A stretch of DNA of 40,810 nucleotides from positions 1 through 40,810 of the forward strand of contig JAKEFK010000244.1 in the NCBI GenBank assembly GCA_022616075.1, given 5' to 3'. This document shows, piece after piece, positions 16,248 to 24,657 of the stretch. Origin of the DNA: a bacterium. Its GTDB lineage: Bacteria; Acidobacteriota; HRBIN11; JAKEFK01. Position 1 is the first letter of the stretch; every line of letters begins with the position of its first letter. The notes below the pieces were generated by a model. It was not told where the DNA came from. It did not search any database and worked only from the letters and a program-made list of their open reading frames with translations. The position numbers and the translations under genes are program-made.

Positions 16248-16477
16248 ATTCTTGGGCTCCTTTGATAGAAAAGTTTTTGGGTGTTTTAAAGCGAGAATCG
16301 GGAAGCCTGAGTCGTTGCGTTACAGCTTGACGCCGATCTGTAGGCTCATATCTGAAAGCACAATCTGTTCGAAAGCCGGGCTGCAAGGGAGATTGTTATC
16401 GGTTATCATCTTCGTGTGGGCAACACTCATCGAGCATTGTGCTTCAATTGCTTACTGCTGCGATTCAGGTAGAAGTT

Positions 16478-17203
16478 ATGCGAGTTCCCGTAATTACAGG
16501 CATTATCAATCGAAGGATTTTGGTGAATTTCCGAATTGATCCAGCCGTCATACAACAACATTTGCCCAAGCCGTTTAGGCCCAAATTGCAGAAGGGATAT
16601 GCCATTGCGGGAATATGTCTTATTAAATTGGAACATATCAGACCCAAAGGAATCCCCACCATACTTGGAATCAGCAGCGAAAATGCCGCTCATCGCATTG
16701 CGGTAATTTGGGAAGATGAAGATGGCGTCTTGCGAGAAGGAGTGTTCATTCCTCGACGCGATACCGATTCATTAATAAATACTCTGGCTGGCGGTCGACT
16801 TTTCCCCGGAGAACATAATCGCGCTTCTTTTTGTGTTTCCGAATTGCAGGACAATATAGATGTAGAAGTTTCATCGGATGACGGAGTTGTAAATATCAAG
16901 ATGTCCGGAAGCGTATCCGATCATATGCCGCCGGGCTCAGTCTTCTCAAACTTGCAAGAAGCATCCGACTTTTTTGAATCTGGTTCGGTTGGATATTCAG
17001 TTACGGGGAATCAGAATCGCCTTGATGGCCTCACTTTGCGCACTCAGAATTGGAAAGTCCAGCCACTATCTGTCAACGCGGTCTGCTCAAGCTATTTCTC
17101 CGATCCGAACAAATTTCCTATTGGAAGTGTCCAGTTTGACTGCGCTCTTTTGATGAAAAATTTGCTTCACGAATGGCATGGCGCAGATGACATGTATATA
17201 TAA
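16478..17203 (+). CDS. DUF2071-like / acetoacetate-decarboxylase-fold protein
   Basis: 241 residues from ATG 16478 (an upstream in-frame ATG at 16439 is possible). MRVPVITGIINRRILVNFRI, D-P-A-V-I-Q-Q-H-L-P-K-P-F-R-P, then GYAIAGICLIKLEHIRP and GVFIPRRDTDS match the DUF2071 family, which shares the acetoacetate decarboxylase fold. Many members have no known reaction. It lies on the plus strand inside a minus-strand island, next to the PLP enzyme gene, and may be an unrelated insertion or acquired cargo. Confidence 0.65.
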   Translation: MRVPVITGIINRRILVNFRIDPAVIQQHLPKPFRPKLQKGYAIAGICLIKLEHIRPKGIPTILGISSENAAHRIAVIWEDEDGVLREGVFIPRRDTDSLINTLAGGRLFPGEHNRASFCVSELQDNIDVEVSSDDGVVNIKMSGSVSDHMPPGSVFSNLQEASDFFESGSVGYSVTGNQNRLDGLTLRTQNWKVQPLSVNAVCSSYFSDPNKFPIGSVQFDCALLMKNLLHEWHGADDMYI

Positions 17204-17264
17204 TGTTACCCACGGCGACTCCGCGGCATACGAAACTGTTGCTTGGGAGTAATTAGGACAATGG

Positions 17265-18382
17265 ATGAGCACAGATCTTAAATCAAACTGGAATCGTGGC
17301 TCGTATCGGCCGGCCGCGACTCTGAACCCGGTGCACCGCTGAACGTACCACTGATTCCCGCATCAAACTTTATCATCGGCGGTCGGCGCGAGTACTCGCG
17401 CGATGATGGTACACCGACCTGGGAGGCCCTCGAAATAATTGTTGGCGGGCTTGAGTCCGGTAAAGCTGTGGCGTTCGCCTCGGGCATGGCTGCAATCGCC
17501 GCAGTATTCGATCAGCTTGTGACTGGTACCGTTGTCGCTCTACCGGATGACTGCTATCAAGGCGTTGCCGGCCTGGTAGCCGCAGGAGAAGAGAAGGGAC
17601 GCTGGTCAGTGCAGCCTATTCCCGTTGATGATACGGCGGGTTGGATTCGTGCATGCACCATCGCGGATCTGATTTGGCTTGAATCACCGTCTAACCCCCT
17701 GCTCACGGTGGCTGACCTTGAGGCCATTTGCACTGCACCACGCAAGCAAGGGACGATCGTTGCCGTGGACAATACTTTTGCCACCCCACTAAATCAGCAA
17801 CCGCTTGAATTTGGTGCAACGGTGTCCCTGCAGTCGGCAACCAAGTTTATCGGTGGCCACTCGGATCTTCTGGCTGGAGTCGCTACGACAAGAGACGTTG
17901 CACTGTGGCACGCCCTGAGGAAATGCCGGGAGCTAACCGGGGCCACACCGGGAACGCTCGAGACGTTTCTCGCCGTTCGCGGCGCCCGAACGCTCGCGCT
18001 TCGATTGCAACGAGCCCAGCAAACCGCAATGATGCTTGCAGCGTGGCTTGAGACACATCCGCTGGTCACTCGCGTCCGGTACCCAGGCCTGCCTTCGCAC
18101 CCAACGCATGCTGTCGCCAAGCGTGTACTCAAGGGATTCGGAACCGTCATCTCTTTCGATGTAGTTGGCGGATCGGAGGTCGCTGATGCTGTCTGCCGAC
18201 GAACCCGACTCATCCGCTACGCCACAAGTCTCGGTGGAGTTGAATCAACGATGGAACGAAGAGCCGCGATTCCGGGCCAGGAACATATCCCGCCGTCGCT
18301 CCTACGAATTAGTGTTGGCATTGAGGATGCAAATGATCTTAGAGCCGATCTCGACTCGGCGATGCGCTCATCCGCCCCCTGA
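17265..18382 (+). pseudogene. Cystathionine gamma-synthase/lyase-type PLP enzyme with a 5' frameshift
   Basis: The main frame from 17282 encodes a nearly complete Cys/Met-metabolism PLP enzyme: GAPLNVPLIPASNF, DDGTPTWEALE, VAFASGMAA, ESPSNPLLTV, DNTFATPLNQQP, and LQSATKFIGGHSDLLAGVAT with the PLP lysine. In that frame a TAA (17279-17281) blocks any normal upstream start. The expected beginning, MSTDLKSNW, is read from ATG 17265 in another frame. A loss of one base (or gain of two) between about 17285 and 17300 would join them. The gene is richer in GC than its surroundings, suggesting recent transfer. Either it is inactivated or there is a sequencing error. The next in-frame ATG (17468) would lose about 60 residues. 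Confidence 0.65.
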
Positions 18383-18515
18383 GCATTTTGGGGTTGTACA
18401 GGCTCGGGGCACTACTCAAATCCGATGCAAACAAGTGGTGATTTACAATAGATCTGTTTTCGACGTCCGATTCTTTGTAACCTCGCTACCTAACAGTGGA
18501 AGACAGAGCGATTTG

Positions 18516-20909
18516 CTAAAACAACGTAAATTGCACGATCGTGCCTTTTTGATCTTCAGGCAGTTCTTCTAAGTCGTTTATTTCTGAAACTTCAATTAGT
18601 TTCGAACGGTGAAACCGGATCAGCTTTGCCCTGGCAGGCTGGATTTGTTCTATTTCACGCGAACCAAGGGTCGTTAGTTCGATAACGGCTTCAGTTTTCT
18701 GGAGATCTTGTTGCGCGACAATGGACCCAATGGATCTCGCGATTTCGATCTCCTTTCTGTGGAACTGTTTCCATGCCTCTTCTGCAGATCCGCTTCGGAT
18801 GTCTGTTGAAAGTGACCTGACCAGATCTTCGAGTAGCGTGTTTGACGAATCGCAAAGTGAAGTGAGTCCTCCTTCATCCGGCAGTTCGCCTTCCACGATG
18901 AGGGCCGCTTCCATCTTTTTAGCCATGAGCGCAAGACATTCTTCTTGCAGCGTTTTTCTGTATGCAAAGAAGAGCACCTCTACTTCTTGCGTCTGATTGA
19001 TGCGGTAGGCGCGCCTGGCTGCCTGACGAAGTGTGGTGAGTTTGTATCCCGTTTGATAGAAGATGCAAGTTGGAAATGAGTAGAGATCCACGCCTGTCTT
19101 GACTAGCTCGGCATTGCAGATCACTGCGTCAACATTTTCTTTTTCGCGTTCTTCAAACCATCGAATGCGCTGTTCAGGTTTAACCGTTGTGGACCGCAGT
19201 ATTGCAACTGAAAGTCCGGCTTCTTCCAATTTCAGCTGGATTCTGGGAATGATATCCCGCGTGTCGGTGAATGAACAAAAGACAAGCACTTTTCTGCCTT
19301 TGTTCTTTTGACTACAGATCTTATCGATAAGTGCCTGTTCCTTGGGATAACTAATCGAAGAATCAAGCCGGGGCGCGGCGATCTCCACCTTTTCGTCTCC
19401 GTCACGGGACGTTACTACAACATATTCACCGGAGAGTGGCGCCGAGTCGGGGTAGCTCAAAAGGGACATCAACATTTTCGAAAGTAAGGCCATGGGAGGA
19501 GTGCCCTCACTCGCATTGAGCCTTTCCTTAAACTTCCGTGCAAGTTCTTCATAGGCCTTTTGCTGGGTTTCGGCCATGCGAATGGAAACAACCTGTTCAG
19601 AATATTTCGGAAGCGCTTCGCTGATGTCTGCTAGACGCAGAAACACGCATTTGTCCAGCAAGTATTTCGGGAGAACGACCGGAGAGATACCGGGTCGCCG
19701 GCGGACGATCTTATCGTTTGTTTTCCCCCGTCCGCTGCGAAAATCATTTGCATCGATGTACCGTACAGTTTCCAGTACTCCATACTGCGACATCCACTCG
19801 GTTTCTGCTCCATATTCAAAGCCTGCTTCTTTCACTTTTCGCGGTTCCATACGGTAGAGGAGTGCGAATAGCGAAGTGGCATAGCCATTTGTCAGAGTCC
19901 CGGTCAAAGCTAGAATCCGCCTCGTTGACGAAGCCAGCCTGCCAAAGGTGTTTCCCTGCAGCGAATTCAGCGATTCCAGTTCATGGCACTCATCGAATAT
20001 GCCCAAGGTGAAAAAGTTTCGCATCTTGCGCTTGATGAATTCAGCCGGCGACATGCGGCGAATCTTAGGGATCGCTGTCCACAACGGCGAGCCGCAGCGG
20101 ATTGACTCCGCGCGTTCGCTTCCATCTTCTTTCACCTTATAGGAAGTGGGCACTCTCCGGTATTTGATTTTCTCGATGACGCCGTCGGTTCTGTAAATTC
20201 GATATCCGATGATTCCCTGGCAGGAGTGCTTACGTTTGTGCAGGTCTGTGTGGCCCAATGGTATGACGTATTCTGACGTCCCTTCTTTGTTTGTATCGGT
20301 GATACGGAAACCGCATCTGGGGCAGTGCAGGTAGGCATAGTTTTTCTGCCCATTCTCTACACGGCGAACGTTGTACGCTTCCTTCCAATGATAGGAGAGT
20401 TTCGCTTTTTCCCTGCTAATAATGTAGTACTGAGGCCGGACCGGGATTCGCCCCTTTTCAGCCTCCAGGATTTTAGTAAGAGTGCTGATAGGGTCCTTGA
20501 CGTTGAGGCTGATGACTTGCGCGTTCGGTACCGTTGAAAGGATTTCCGCAGCCCACTTCGGGCAAAGATGCGGAGGACAGCACACTAAAACTCGCTCGGA
20601 AACAGGTGCCAGAGTGCTGGTTATGATTGAAATGAGTGTTTTGCCGACTCCCATTTCACCAACAAGAACCAGGGACTTTTTCCCGTACATGTAGAATGCT
20701 TTTGCCAGAGCTTTGATTACTTCTTTCTGCGCAGGGAGAGGGGTTCTGTTTGCAGGCACCTCAGCGATCCTGGGCTCAAATTGATTGCAGTTGTCGTTGG
20801 TTTCCAGCGGATCGTGAAGAGGACTTACAAGCTGGAGTACCTTTTCACCGAGCCGTTCGGCCCAGTCGTCCAGAAAAGACTTGAGTGATATTTCTTTTCG
20901 TTGCAGCAT
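18516..20909 (-). CDS. SNF2/DEAD-type superfamily 2 helicase with embedded zinc ribbon
   Basis: 797 residues. Motifs: Walker A GEMGVGKT (84-91), motif Ia VLVCCPPHLCPKWAAEI, Walker B IFDECHELESLN, motif III ALTGTLTNG, motif IV-like KVLVFCSFTDT, motif V NAELVKTGVDLYSFPT, and motif VI RQAARRAYRINQTQEVEV with its arginine fingers. Between motifs I and II a zinc ribbon begins with CPRCGF, with later Cys residues near C-Q-G and R-C-G-S-P. Similar proteins occur next to DUF6094 methyltransferases and RecT genes in plasmids and integrative elements. It is presumably a DNA translocase remodelling replication or recombination intermediates. There is no clear ribosome-binding site. Confidence 0.8.
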   Translation of the reverse strand: MLQRKEISLKSFLDDWAERLGEKVLQLVSPLHDPLETNDNCNQFEPRIAEVPANRTPLPAQKEVIKALAKAFYMYGKKSLVLVGEMGVGKTLISIITSTLAPVSERVLVCCPPHLCPKWAAEILSTVPNAQVISLNVKDPISTLTKILEAEKGRIPVRPQYYIISREKAKLSYHWKEAYNVRRVENGQKNYAYLHCPRCGFRITDTNKEGTSEYVIPLGHTDLHKRKHSCQGIIGYRIYRTDGVIEKIKYRRVPTSYKVKEDGSERAESIRCGSPLWTAIPKIRRMSPAEFIKRKMRNFFTLGIFDECHELESLNSLQGNTFGRLASSTRRILALTGTLTNGYATSLFALLYRMEPRKVKEAGFEYGAETEWMSQYGVLETVRYIDANDFRSGRGKTNDKIVRRRPGISPVVLPKYLLDKCVFLRLADISEALPKYSEQVVSIRMAETQQKAYEELARKFKERLNASEGTPPMALLSKMLMSLLSYPDSAPLSGEYVVVTSRDGDEKVEIAAPRLDSSISYPKEQALIDKICSQKNKGRKVLVFCSFTDTRDIIPRIQLKLEEAGLSVAILRSTTVKPEQRIRWFEEREKENVDAVICNAELVKTGVDLYSFPTCIFYQTGYKLTTLRQAARRAYRINQTQEVEVLFFAYRKTLQEECLALMAKKMEAALIVEGELPDEGGLTSLCDSSNTLLEDLVRSLSTDIRSGSAEEAWKQFHRKEIEIARSIGSIVAQQDLQKTEAVIELTTLGSREIEQIQPARAKLIRFHRSKLIEVSEINDLEELPEDQKGTIVQFTLF

Positions 20910-20942
20910 GGTTTGATCGTGGTTCGCAGTCAGTTGAGATTT

Positions 20943-21527
20943 TCAGATGTTGATCGACTTCGAACGAATTGCATCACCGATAAGCTCCAGGATGCGTTCT
21001 TCCTGGTAGCTGAAGGCGTAAGCGCAGCAACCGTAGGAAAGCAGATCTGTAATGATTCCATCTTCTTTCAGTATTTCGAAAAGGACATCTTGCCAGGACT
21101 CAAGCAGCGGTATCGGGCGTGCCGATAGAGTTGCGAAGATCCTTTTGCGTGAATCTGTTTCGTCAGCTCCGATGACAACGAAGTCTTTCTTCGTTTGCCG
21201 CAGCACGCACCTGTCATCCCAGAAAACACCGTGACAGCGTCCCCAGGACAAAGGCACGGATTTGATGTGCGTCTTAGAGTCTTCTGCCCAGTTGCGTCTT
21301 GCGGCGATGTAATTTTTGCTATTGTCTATTCGTGCGTATGGCTGGAGCTTTTGAAACGGTTCTCCCGCAAGTTGAACTTCTATAGCGCTGTGCTGCACGA
21401 TTCCGGCCAGGATCCCATTTACTGCTTGAGTGTTGCCGTACAAAGATAGAAAGTAGAGACCTCCTTCTTTGGAAACGGCAAACTGATCCGCATACGCAGC
21501 AATCCCTTGATAGATAACGTTTTTCAT
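20943..21527 (-). CDS. Hypothetical protein between helicase and methyltransferase
   Basis: 194 residues from ATG 21527, 14 bp behind the methyltransferase stop and 33 bp before the helicase start. It is soluble, with no signal peptide or membrane helix. Segments such as NGILAGIVQHSAIEVQLAGE, VPLSWGRCHGVFWDD and YGCCAYAFSYQEERILELIG are not known to me. Its fixed place between methyltransferase and helicase suggests a partner in the same DNA-processing module. Confidence 0.55.
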   Translation of the reverse strand: MKNVIYQGIAAYADQFAVSKEGGLYFLSLYGNTQAVNGILAGIVQHSAIEVQLAGEPFQKLQPYARIDNSKNYIAARRNWAEDSKTHIKSVPLSWGRCHGVFWDDRCVLRQTKKDFVVIGADETDSRKRIFATLSARPIPLLESWQDVLFEILKEDGIITDLLSYGCCAYAFSYQEERILELIGDAIRSKSINI

Positions 21528-21541
21528 AGAGAGATGGACGT

Positions 21542-22588
21542 TTACCGGACTTCGTAGAGCGTGCCTTCGGAATCGAAGTAACGAACGCATGCGCGCGCCT
21601 TACTGGTCTCCACTACCTTAACTGTGCTGGCATCAACCTGTTCAGTGCGTGTTTCAGTGAGCTGTTCGGTGAAGCCTTTCACAACGATCGTTTCGTTGCC
21701 GTTTGTCACGCAGCCGTTGATGAACCCGGCAGTCAGCAGATTTGCAAGATGAGCCAGTCTGAGCCTCATGATAGGAGTCACTGCGGACAGCTCCTCAGGA
21801 GACTGTAGAATTCGTTGCATCTGCTTGTTGAGCGGCGAGTGGGCCATATCCTTGATCATGTCATCAACTGTCGGATGAGAATCCCTGAATAGACGCGGCC
21901 CGGCTGTTGCGGGAACCGCATAACGAAAATCCTGAACTGTCTCTTTGCCCAGAAAGGGAGAATTGTAGAGTTGTTCCATGAGCTGCTGTGCTGTCTCGGC
22001 TTCGAAGCTGCTCTTTATTTTTCGTGTTGCGAAGATTACGATCTGATTGAATTCTTGAAACTCCTCGACCGGCATTCTGAATGCTCTGATGTTTTCAAAT
22101 CGATAGGTCAGACTCTTTGCCATGTAACCATCGATCCCGTTTACGGGCACAATGAGAATCATCACGCCCCGCGGGGCAACGTAATCCGCAGTCTCTTTGA
22201 AGAACGTTTTTTCAAGCCGTGTGCTGCGCAAGCCGGTTCGATAATCGAAATCGTAGGGTGGGTTAAGGAGGAGCAGTGAAAAGGTCTCCCTGGTGCACGT
22301 TAGATCGAATATGCTGCAGTTTACGAAAGTATCCAGTACTTTTTGACTCTTCGCAGCTCTTCCGGCATCAATCTCCACGCCGTAAGATGCGACGTCCGAT
22401 CCTTGTGTGCGGAACGCGTTGCCGATTTCTGCCAGCGCCACACCTTCGCCACAGCATGGATCAAAGATGTGAACGGTCGTCTTCTCGCTGATCGATGTTT
22501 CCGGTTTGACGATCTTACAGATCAGTTCGAGAGTCTTTGGTGGTGTTGGATAGAACCCGAGTTTTGCTTGTGATGCGAGTCTTGCCAT
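21542..22588 (-). CDS. DUF6094-like N6-adenine DNA methyltransferase
   Basis: 348 residues starting MARLASQAKLGFYPTPPKTL, the usual beginning of this group. The SAM motif is FDPCCGEGVALAEIG, and the catalytic motif IV is LLLLNPPYDFDYR (NPPY, adenine-N6 type). Then GVMILIVPVNGIDGYMAKSL and a C-terminal region near the family's usual length. Such stand-alone methyltransferases occur in conjugative and integrative elements, where they may protect element DNA. The start has only a weak purine-rich site (AAAAAGAAA). Its leader shares an AAAACTTTTC motif with other genes of the island. Confidence 0.75.
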   Translation of the reverse strand: MARLASQAKLGFYPTPPKTLELICKIVKPETSISEKTTVHIFDPCCGEGVALAEIGNAFRTQGSDVASYGVEIDAGRAAKSQKVLDTFVNCSIFDLTCTRETFSLLLLNPPYDFDYRTGLRSTRLEKTFFKETADYVAPRGVMILIVPVNGIDGYMAKSLTYRFENIRAFRMPVEEFQEFNQIVIFATRKIKSSFEAETAQQLMEQLYNSPFLGKETVQDFRYAVPATAGPRLFRDSHPTVDDMIKDMAHSPLNKQMQRILQSPEELSAVTPIMRLRLAHLANLLTAGFINGCVTNGNETIVVKGFTEQLTETRTEQVDASTVKVVETSKARACVRYFDSEGTLYEVR

Positions 22589-22661
22589 TTTCTTTTTGAA
22601 AAGTTTTAAGAGTTGAAAAACAGAAACCGGTTCCCGCTTACCCTGGCAGAACTAGAGGCGA

Positions 22662-23030
22662 TCAGTCATACATCAGACTGAATTGGGCTGTTTGCGTATC
22701 CTGTGATGAAGACGTTTCTGTTTTCCTGCTATCGTTCGTGATTCGCGCGGCCTGTAATATTTGCTTCGCCTTTTCGCTTTTCGAATGGGGTCCACAGTGC
22801 GAGTTTCCAGCATGGTCGTAAAACCCAAGTTCAAGCGCTTTCAGATCGCGCGCAGCATGAAACGGGACGAAGGGACCGGAGTGTTCGCTTGGCCGTTTAC
22901 AGTATCGTTCCCGTCCGGCGCCACATTCCGGGCAAGAGACTTCGAAGCAAGGATCCTGGGGAAACTGGTACTGGCAGCTATTGCAGACTACCTGCTGCCT
23001 GGGCTTTCCTGCTGCTATGAGTGAATTCAC
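22662..23030 (-). CDS. Phage-type zinc-finger protein
   Basis: 122 residues from GTG 23030 (an in-frame TAA lies two codons upstream, so this is the earliest start). It has CNSC near residue 16, then CPECGAGRERYCKRPSEHSG and FVPFHAARD. This fits the short phage DNA-binding zinc finger C-P-x-C-x-A-x-x-x-x-x-C-x4-x-H-x-x-F-H-x-x-R. The tail is polar and probably disordered. It heads the minus-strand island next to the methyltransferase. DNA binding is inferred. Confidence 0.55.
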   Translation of the reverse strand: MNSLIAAGKPRQQVVCNSCQYQFPQDPCFEVSCPECGAGRERYCKRPSEHSGPFVPFHAARDLKALELGFYDHAGNSHCGPHSKSEKAKQILQAARITNDSRKTETSSSQDTQTAQFSLMYD

Positions 23031-23064
23031 TTCTTAGTGCGTGTATGCTTAAAAGACCAAGAGT

Positions 23065-23253
23065 ATGAAATTCAAATTTGATCCAGAAGAGTTTTGGCGG
23101 GAGAAAACCCTGGAGGAACTTGCAGATGAGCAGGGTGTCGGACCTTTCCAGTGGGAAGAAGTATTTGGGAAAGGCGCCGATCTTTGGGAAGATGATGACG
23201 ATTTTGAAAAATTTGTTAATGAGCTCCGGCAATTAAGGAAGGAAGGCAAATAA
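23065..23253 (+). CDS. Antitoxin-like small acidic protein
   Basis: 62 residues, FDPEEFWREKTLEELADEQG, followed by FGKGADLWEDDDDFEKFV. This strongly resembles antitoxin-type proteins usually encoded just before a PIN-domain toxin. No PIN gene follows; the next gene encodes a repeat protein. The ribosome-binding site is weak. It may be an orphan antitoxin, or the pair may have lost its toxin. Confidence 0.5.
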   Translation: MKFKFDPEEFWREKTLEELADEQGVGPFQWEEVFGKGADLWEDDDDFEKFVNELRQLRKEGK

Positions 23254-23391
23254 AGAATTCATCTTATTCCCATAATTCTCGTTCTTGAAAACCAAAAGTC
23301 AGTGATCCTTCACTCGACTGAACTCGCCTCACTTTTTCTGAGAATCATGCTAGGATTCTGTGCAAAATACTGTTGGATCTCGGAGGATGGA

Positions 23392-23643
23392 ATGGCACAA
23401 GAAAAAGTTGCAAAGCTGGGAGTGAAGCGCGAACCAGGCTTTTTGTACTTCGTTGACAAGGATGGTGATCTCAGCAGAAGCCCAATGGCGCGTGGCGGAA
23501 AGAAGAAAGGTGGTCCAAAACGCAAATCCGAAAAAGTTGCAAAAGCCGATGTGAAGAGGGAACAGGGCTACATGTACTTCCTTGATAAAGATGGCGACAT
23601 CGCTAGAGCCAAGATGGCGCGTGCGAAATCAAAAGGGAGGTAG
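23392..23643 (+). CDS. Small basic protein of two tandem VKRE-GY-YF-DKDGD repeats
   Basis: 83 residues from ATG 23392 (GGAGG about 5 nt upstream). It consists of two copies of one roughly 38-residue unit: EKVAKLGVKREPGFLYFVDK with DGDLSRSPMARGGKKK, and EKVAKADVKREQGYMYFLDK with DGDIARAKMARAKSK. A Lys/Gly-rich linker and tail surround them. I have a sense that one-unit versions are common as hypothetical proteins in environmental bacteria. The basic tail suggests nucleic-acid binding, but the function is unknown. Confidence 0.6.
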   Translation: MAQEKVAKLGVKREPGFLYFVDKDGDLSRSPMARGGKKKGGPKRKSEKVAKADVKREQGYMYFLDKDGDIARAKMARAKSKGR

Positions 23644-23755
23644 ATCTCACTTCAAACAGCTACGTCCTTCACAAAAGCACCGACATACAAGTCTACGGCG
23701 ACCGAAGCAAATAGCCTGAAGAGTCATTAGACGGTGAAGTTTTGCCCGCGTCAGA

Positions 23756-24547
23756 TCAAGTCTTTTCTTCTTTTGCAGGCTTCTTAGTTTCCGGTTCGAG
23801 ATCCTCTCGTGTAAATTTGCCAGTAAACTTTCTTGCCTCAGCCACCACCGGGCTGACTGAAGCCTCCACCACCTTACCGTTCGCAAGGCGCACCCGTGAG
23901 ACATATGCAATCGAAGCATAATGTTTTTCGGCTTCGTTTTCCGAGAAGACATTCCACGCTCCTTCAAATTGATGTTTCTTCCCGGCTGGCAGATCGATGA
24001 CCTCTTCATAAACCAGGCTACGGACGTGATCACCCCACACGTCGAAAGTTAAGAAGCGTACTTCAATCGAACTGAGCGGTTCTCTCGGTATTAAAGTCAC
24101 GTTTGCTTTGTAGTTGTAATCACCCCTGTATTCTGAAGAAACATAGACCATTTTGATCCCTGGGGTACCATCAAGATCAGCAGGAAGTGATGGATCATGA
24201 ATCGCGATCCATTCGCGGTGTAAAGCTGAGTTTTTGGCTATTGCAAAGCCATGTCCCAACTTGGTCGTTATGCTGCCGCCGTCTGCTTTAGTAACGGAAA
24301 CTTTTGAAGGTTCACTTTCTATCCTCTCCTCTCTTTGTCCCTCGGGACCGTTTACGGCTTCGGGTTTTCCTTTAAGCATTGTCGCCAAGCTACTGTCCGT
24401 AAATCCCCTTAATGCAAGATCGAACAGTACTGTAATCGCTGCGGCAGCAATAACAGTTCGTGTGATTGTATTTACTACGGTCCACTTCGAAGGGAGAACT
24501 TGCAGGAAAACGTACAATGCGATAAGTATTCCAATCTCTGGAATCAT
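23756..24547 (-). CDS. Membrane-anchored hypothetical protein
   Basis: 263 residues from ATG 24547. Two N-terminal membrane helices (IGILIALYVFLQVL and VIAAAAITVLFDLALRG) are followed by a charged linker and a beta-rich domain (about 100-240, ending VRLANGKVVEASVSPVV) and a Glu/Lys-rich tail. I recognise no family. The soluble domain may be an immunoglobulin-like or DUF-type fold outside the membrane. It is transcribed away from the RING-like gene, with a 110-bp shared control region that contains two ATTGGGAAT repeats. Confidence 0.5.
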   Translation of the reverse strand: MIPEIGILIALYVFLQVLPSKWTVVNTITRTVIAAAAITVLFDLALRGFTDSSLATMLKGKPEAVNGPEGQREERIESEPSKVSVTKADGGSITTKLGHGFAIAKNSALHREWIAIHDPSLPADLDGTPGIKMVYVSSEYRGDYNYKANVTLIPREPLSSIEVRFLTFDVWGDHVRSLVYEEVIDLPAGKKHQFEGAWNVFSENEAEKHYASIAYVSRVRLANGKVVEASVSPVVAEARKFTGKFTREDLEPETKKPAKEEKT

Positions 24548-24657
24548 TGGCGCCCCCAAAAATGTAATCTGTTATTGGGAATGATTGGGAATATTTTATT
24601 TCGTCTTCAGCCGAAAGGATACCCGATCAAAAACGCTTCTGATGTGTCCAATATTAA

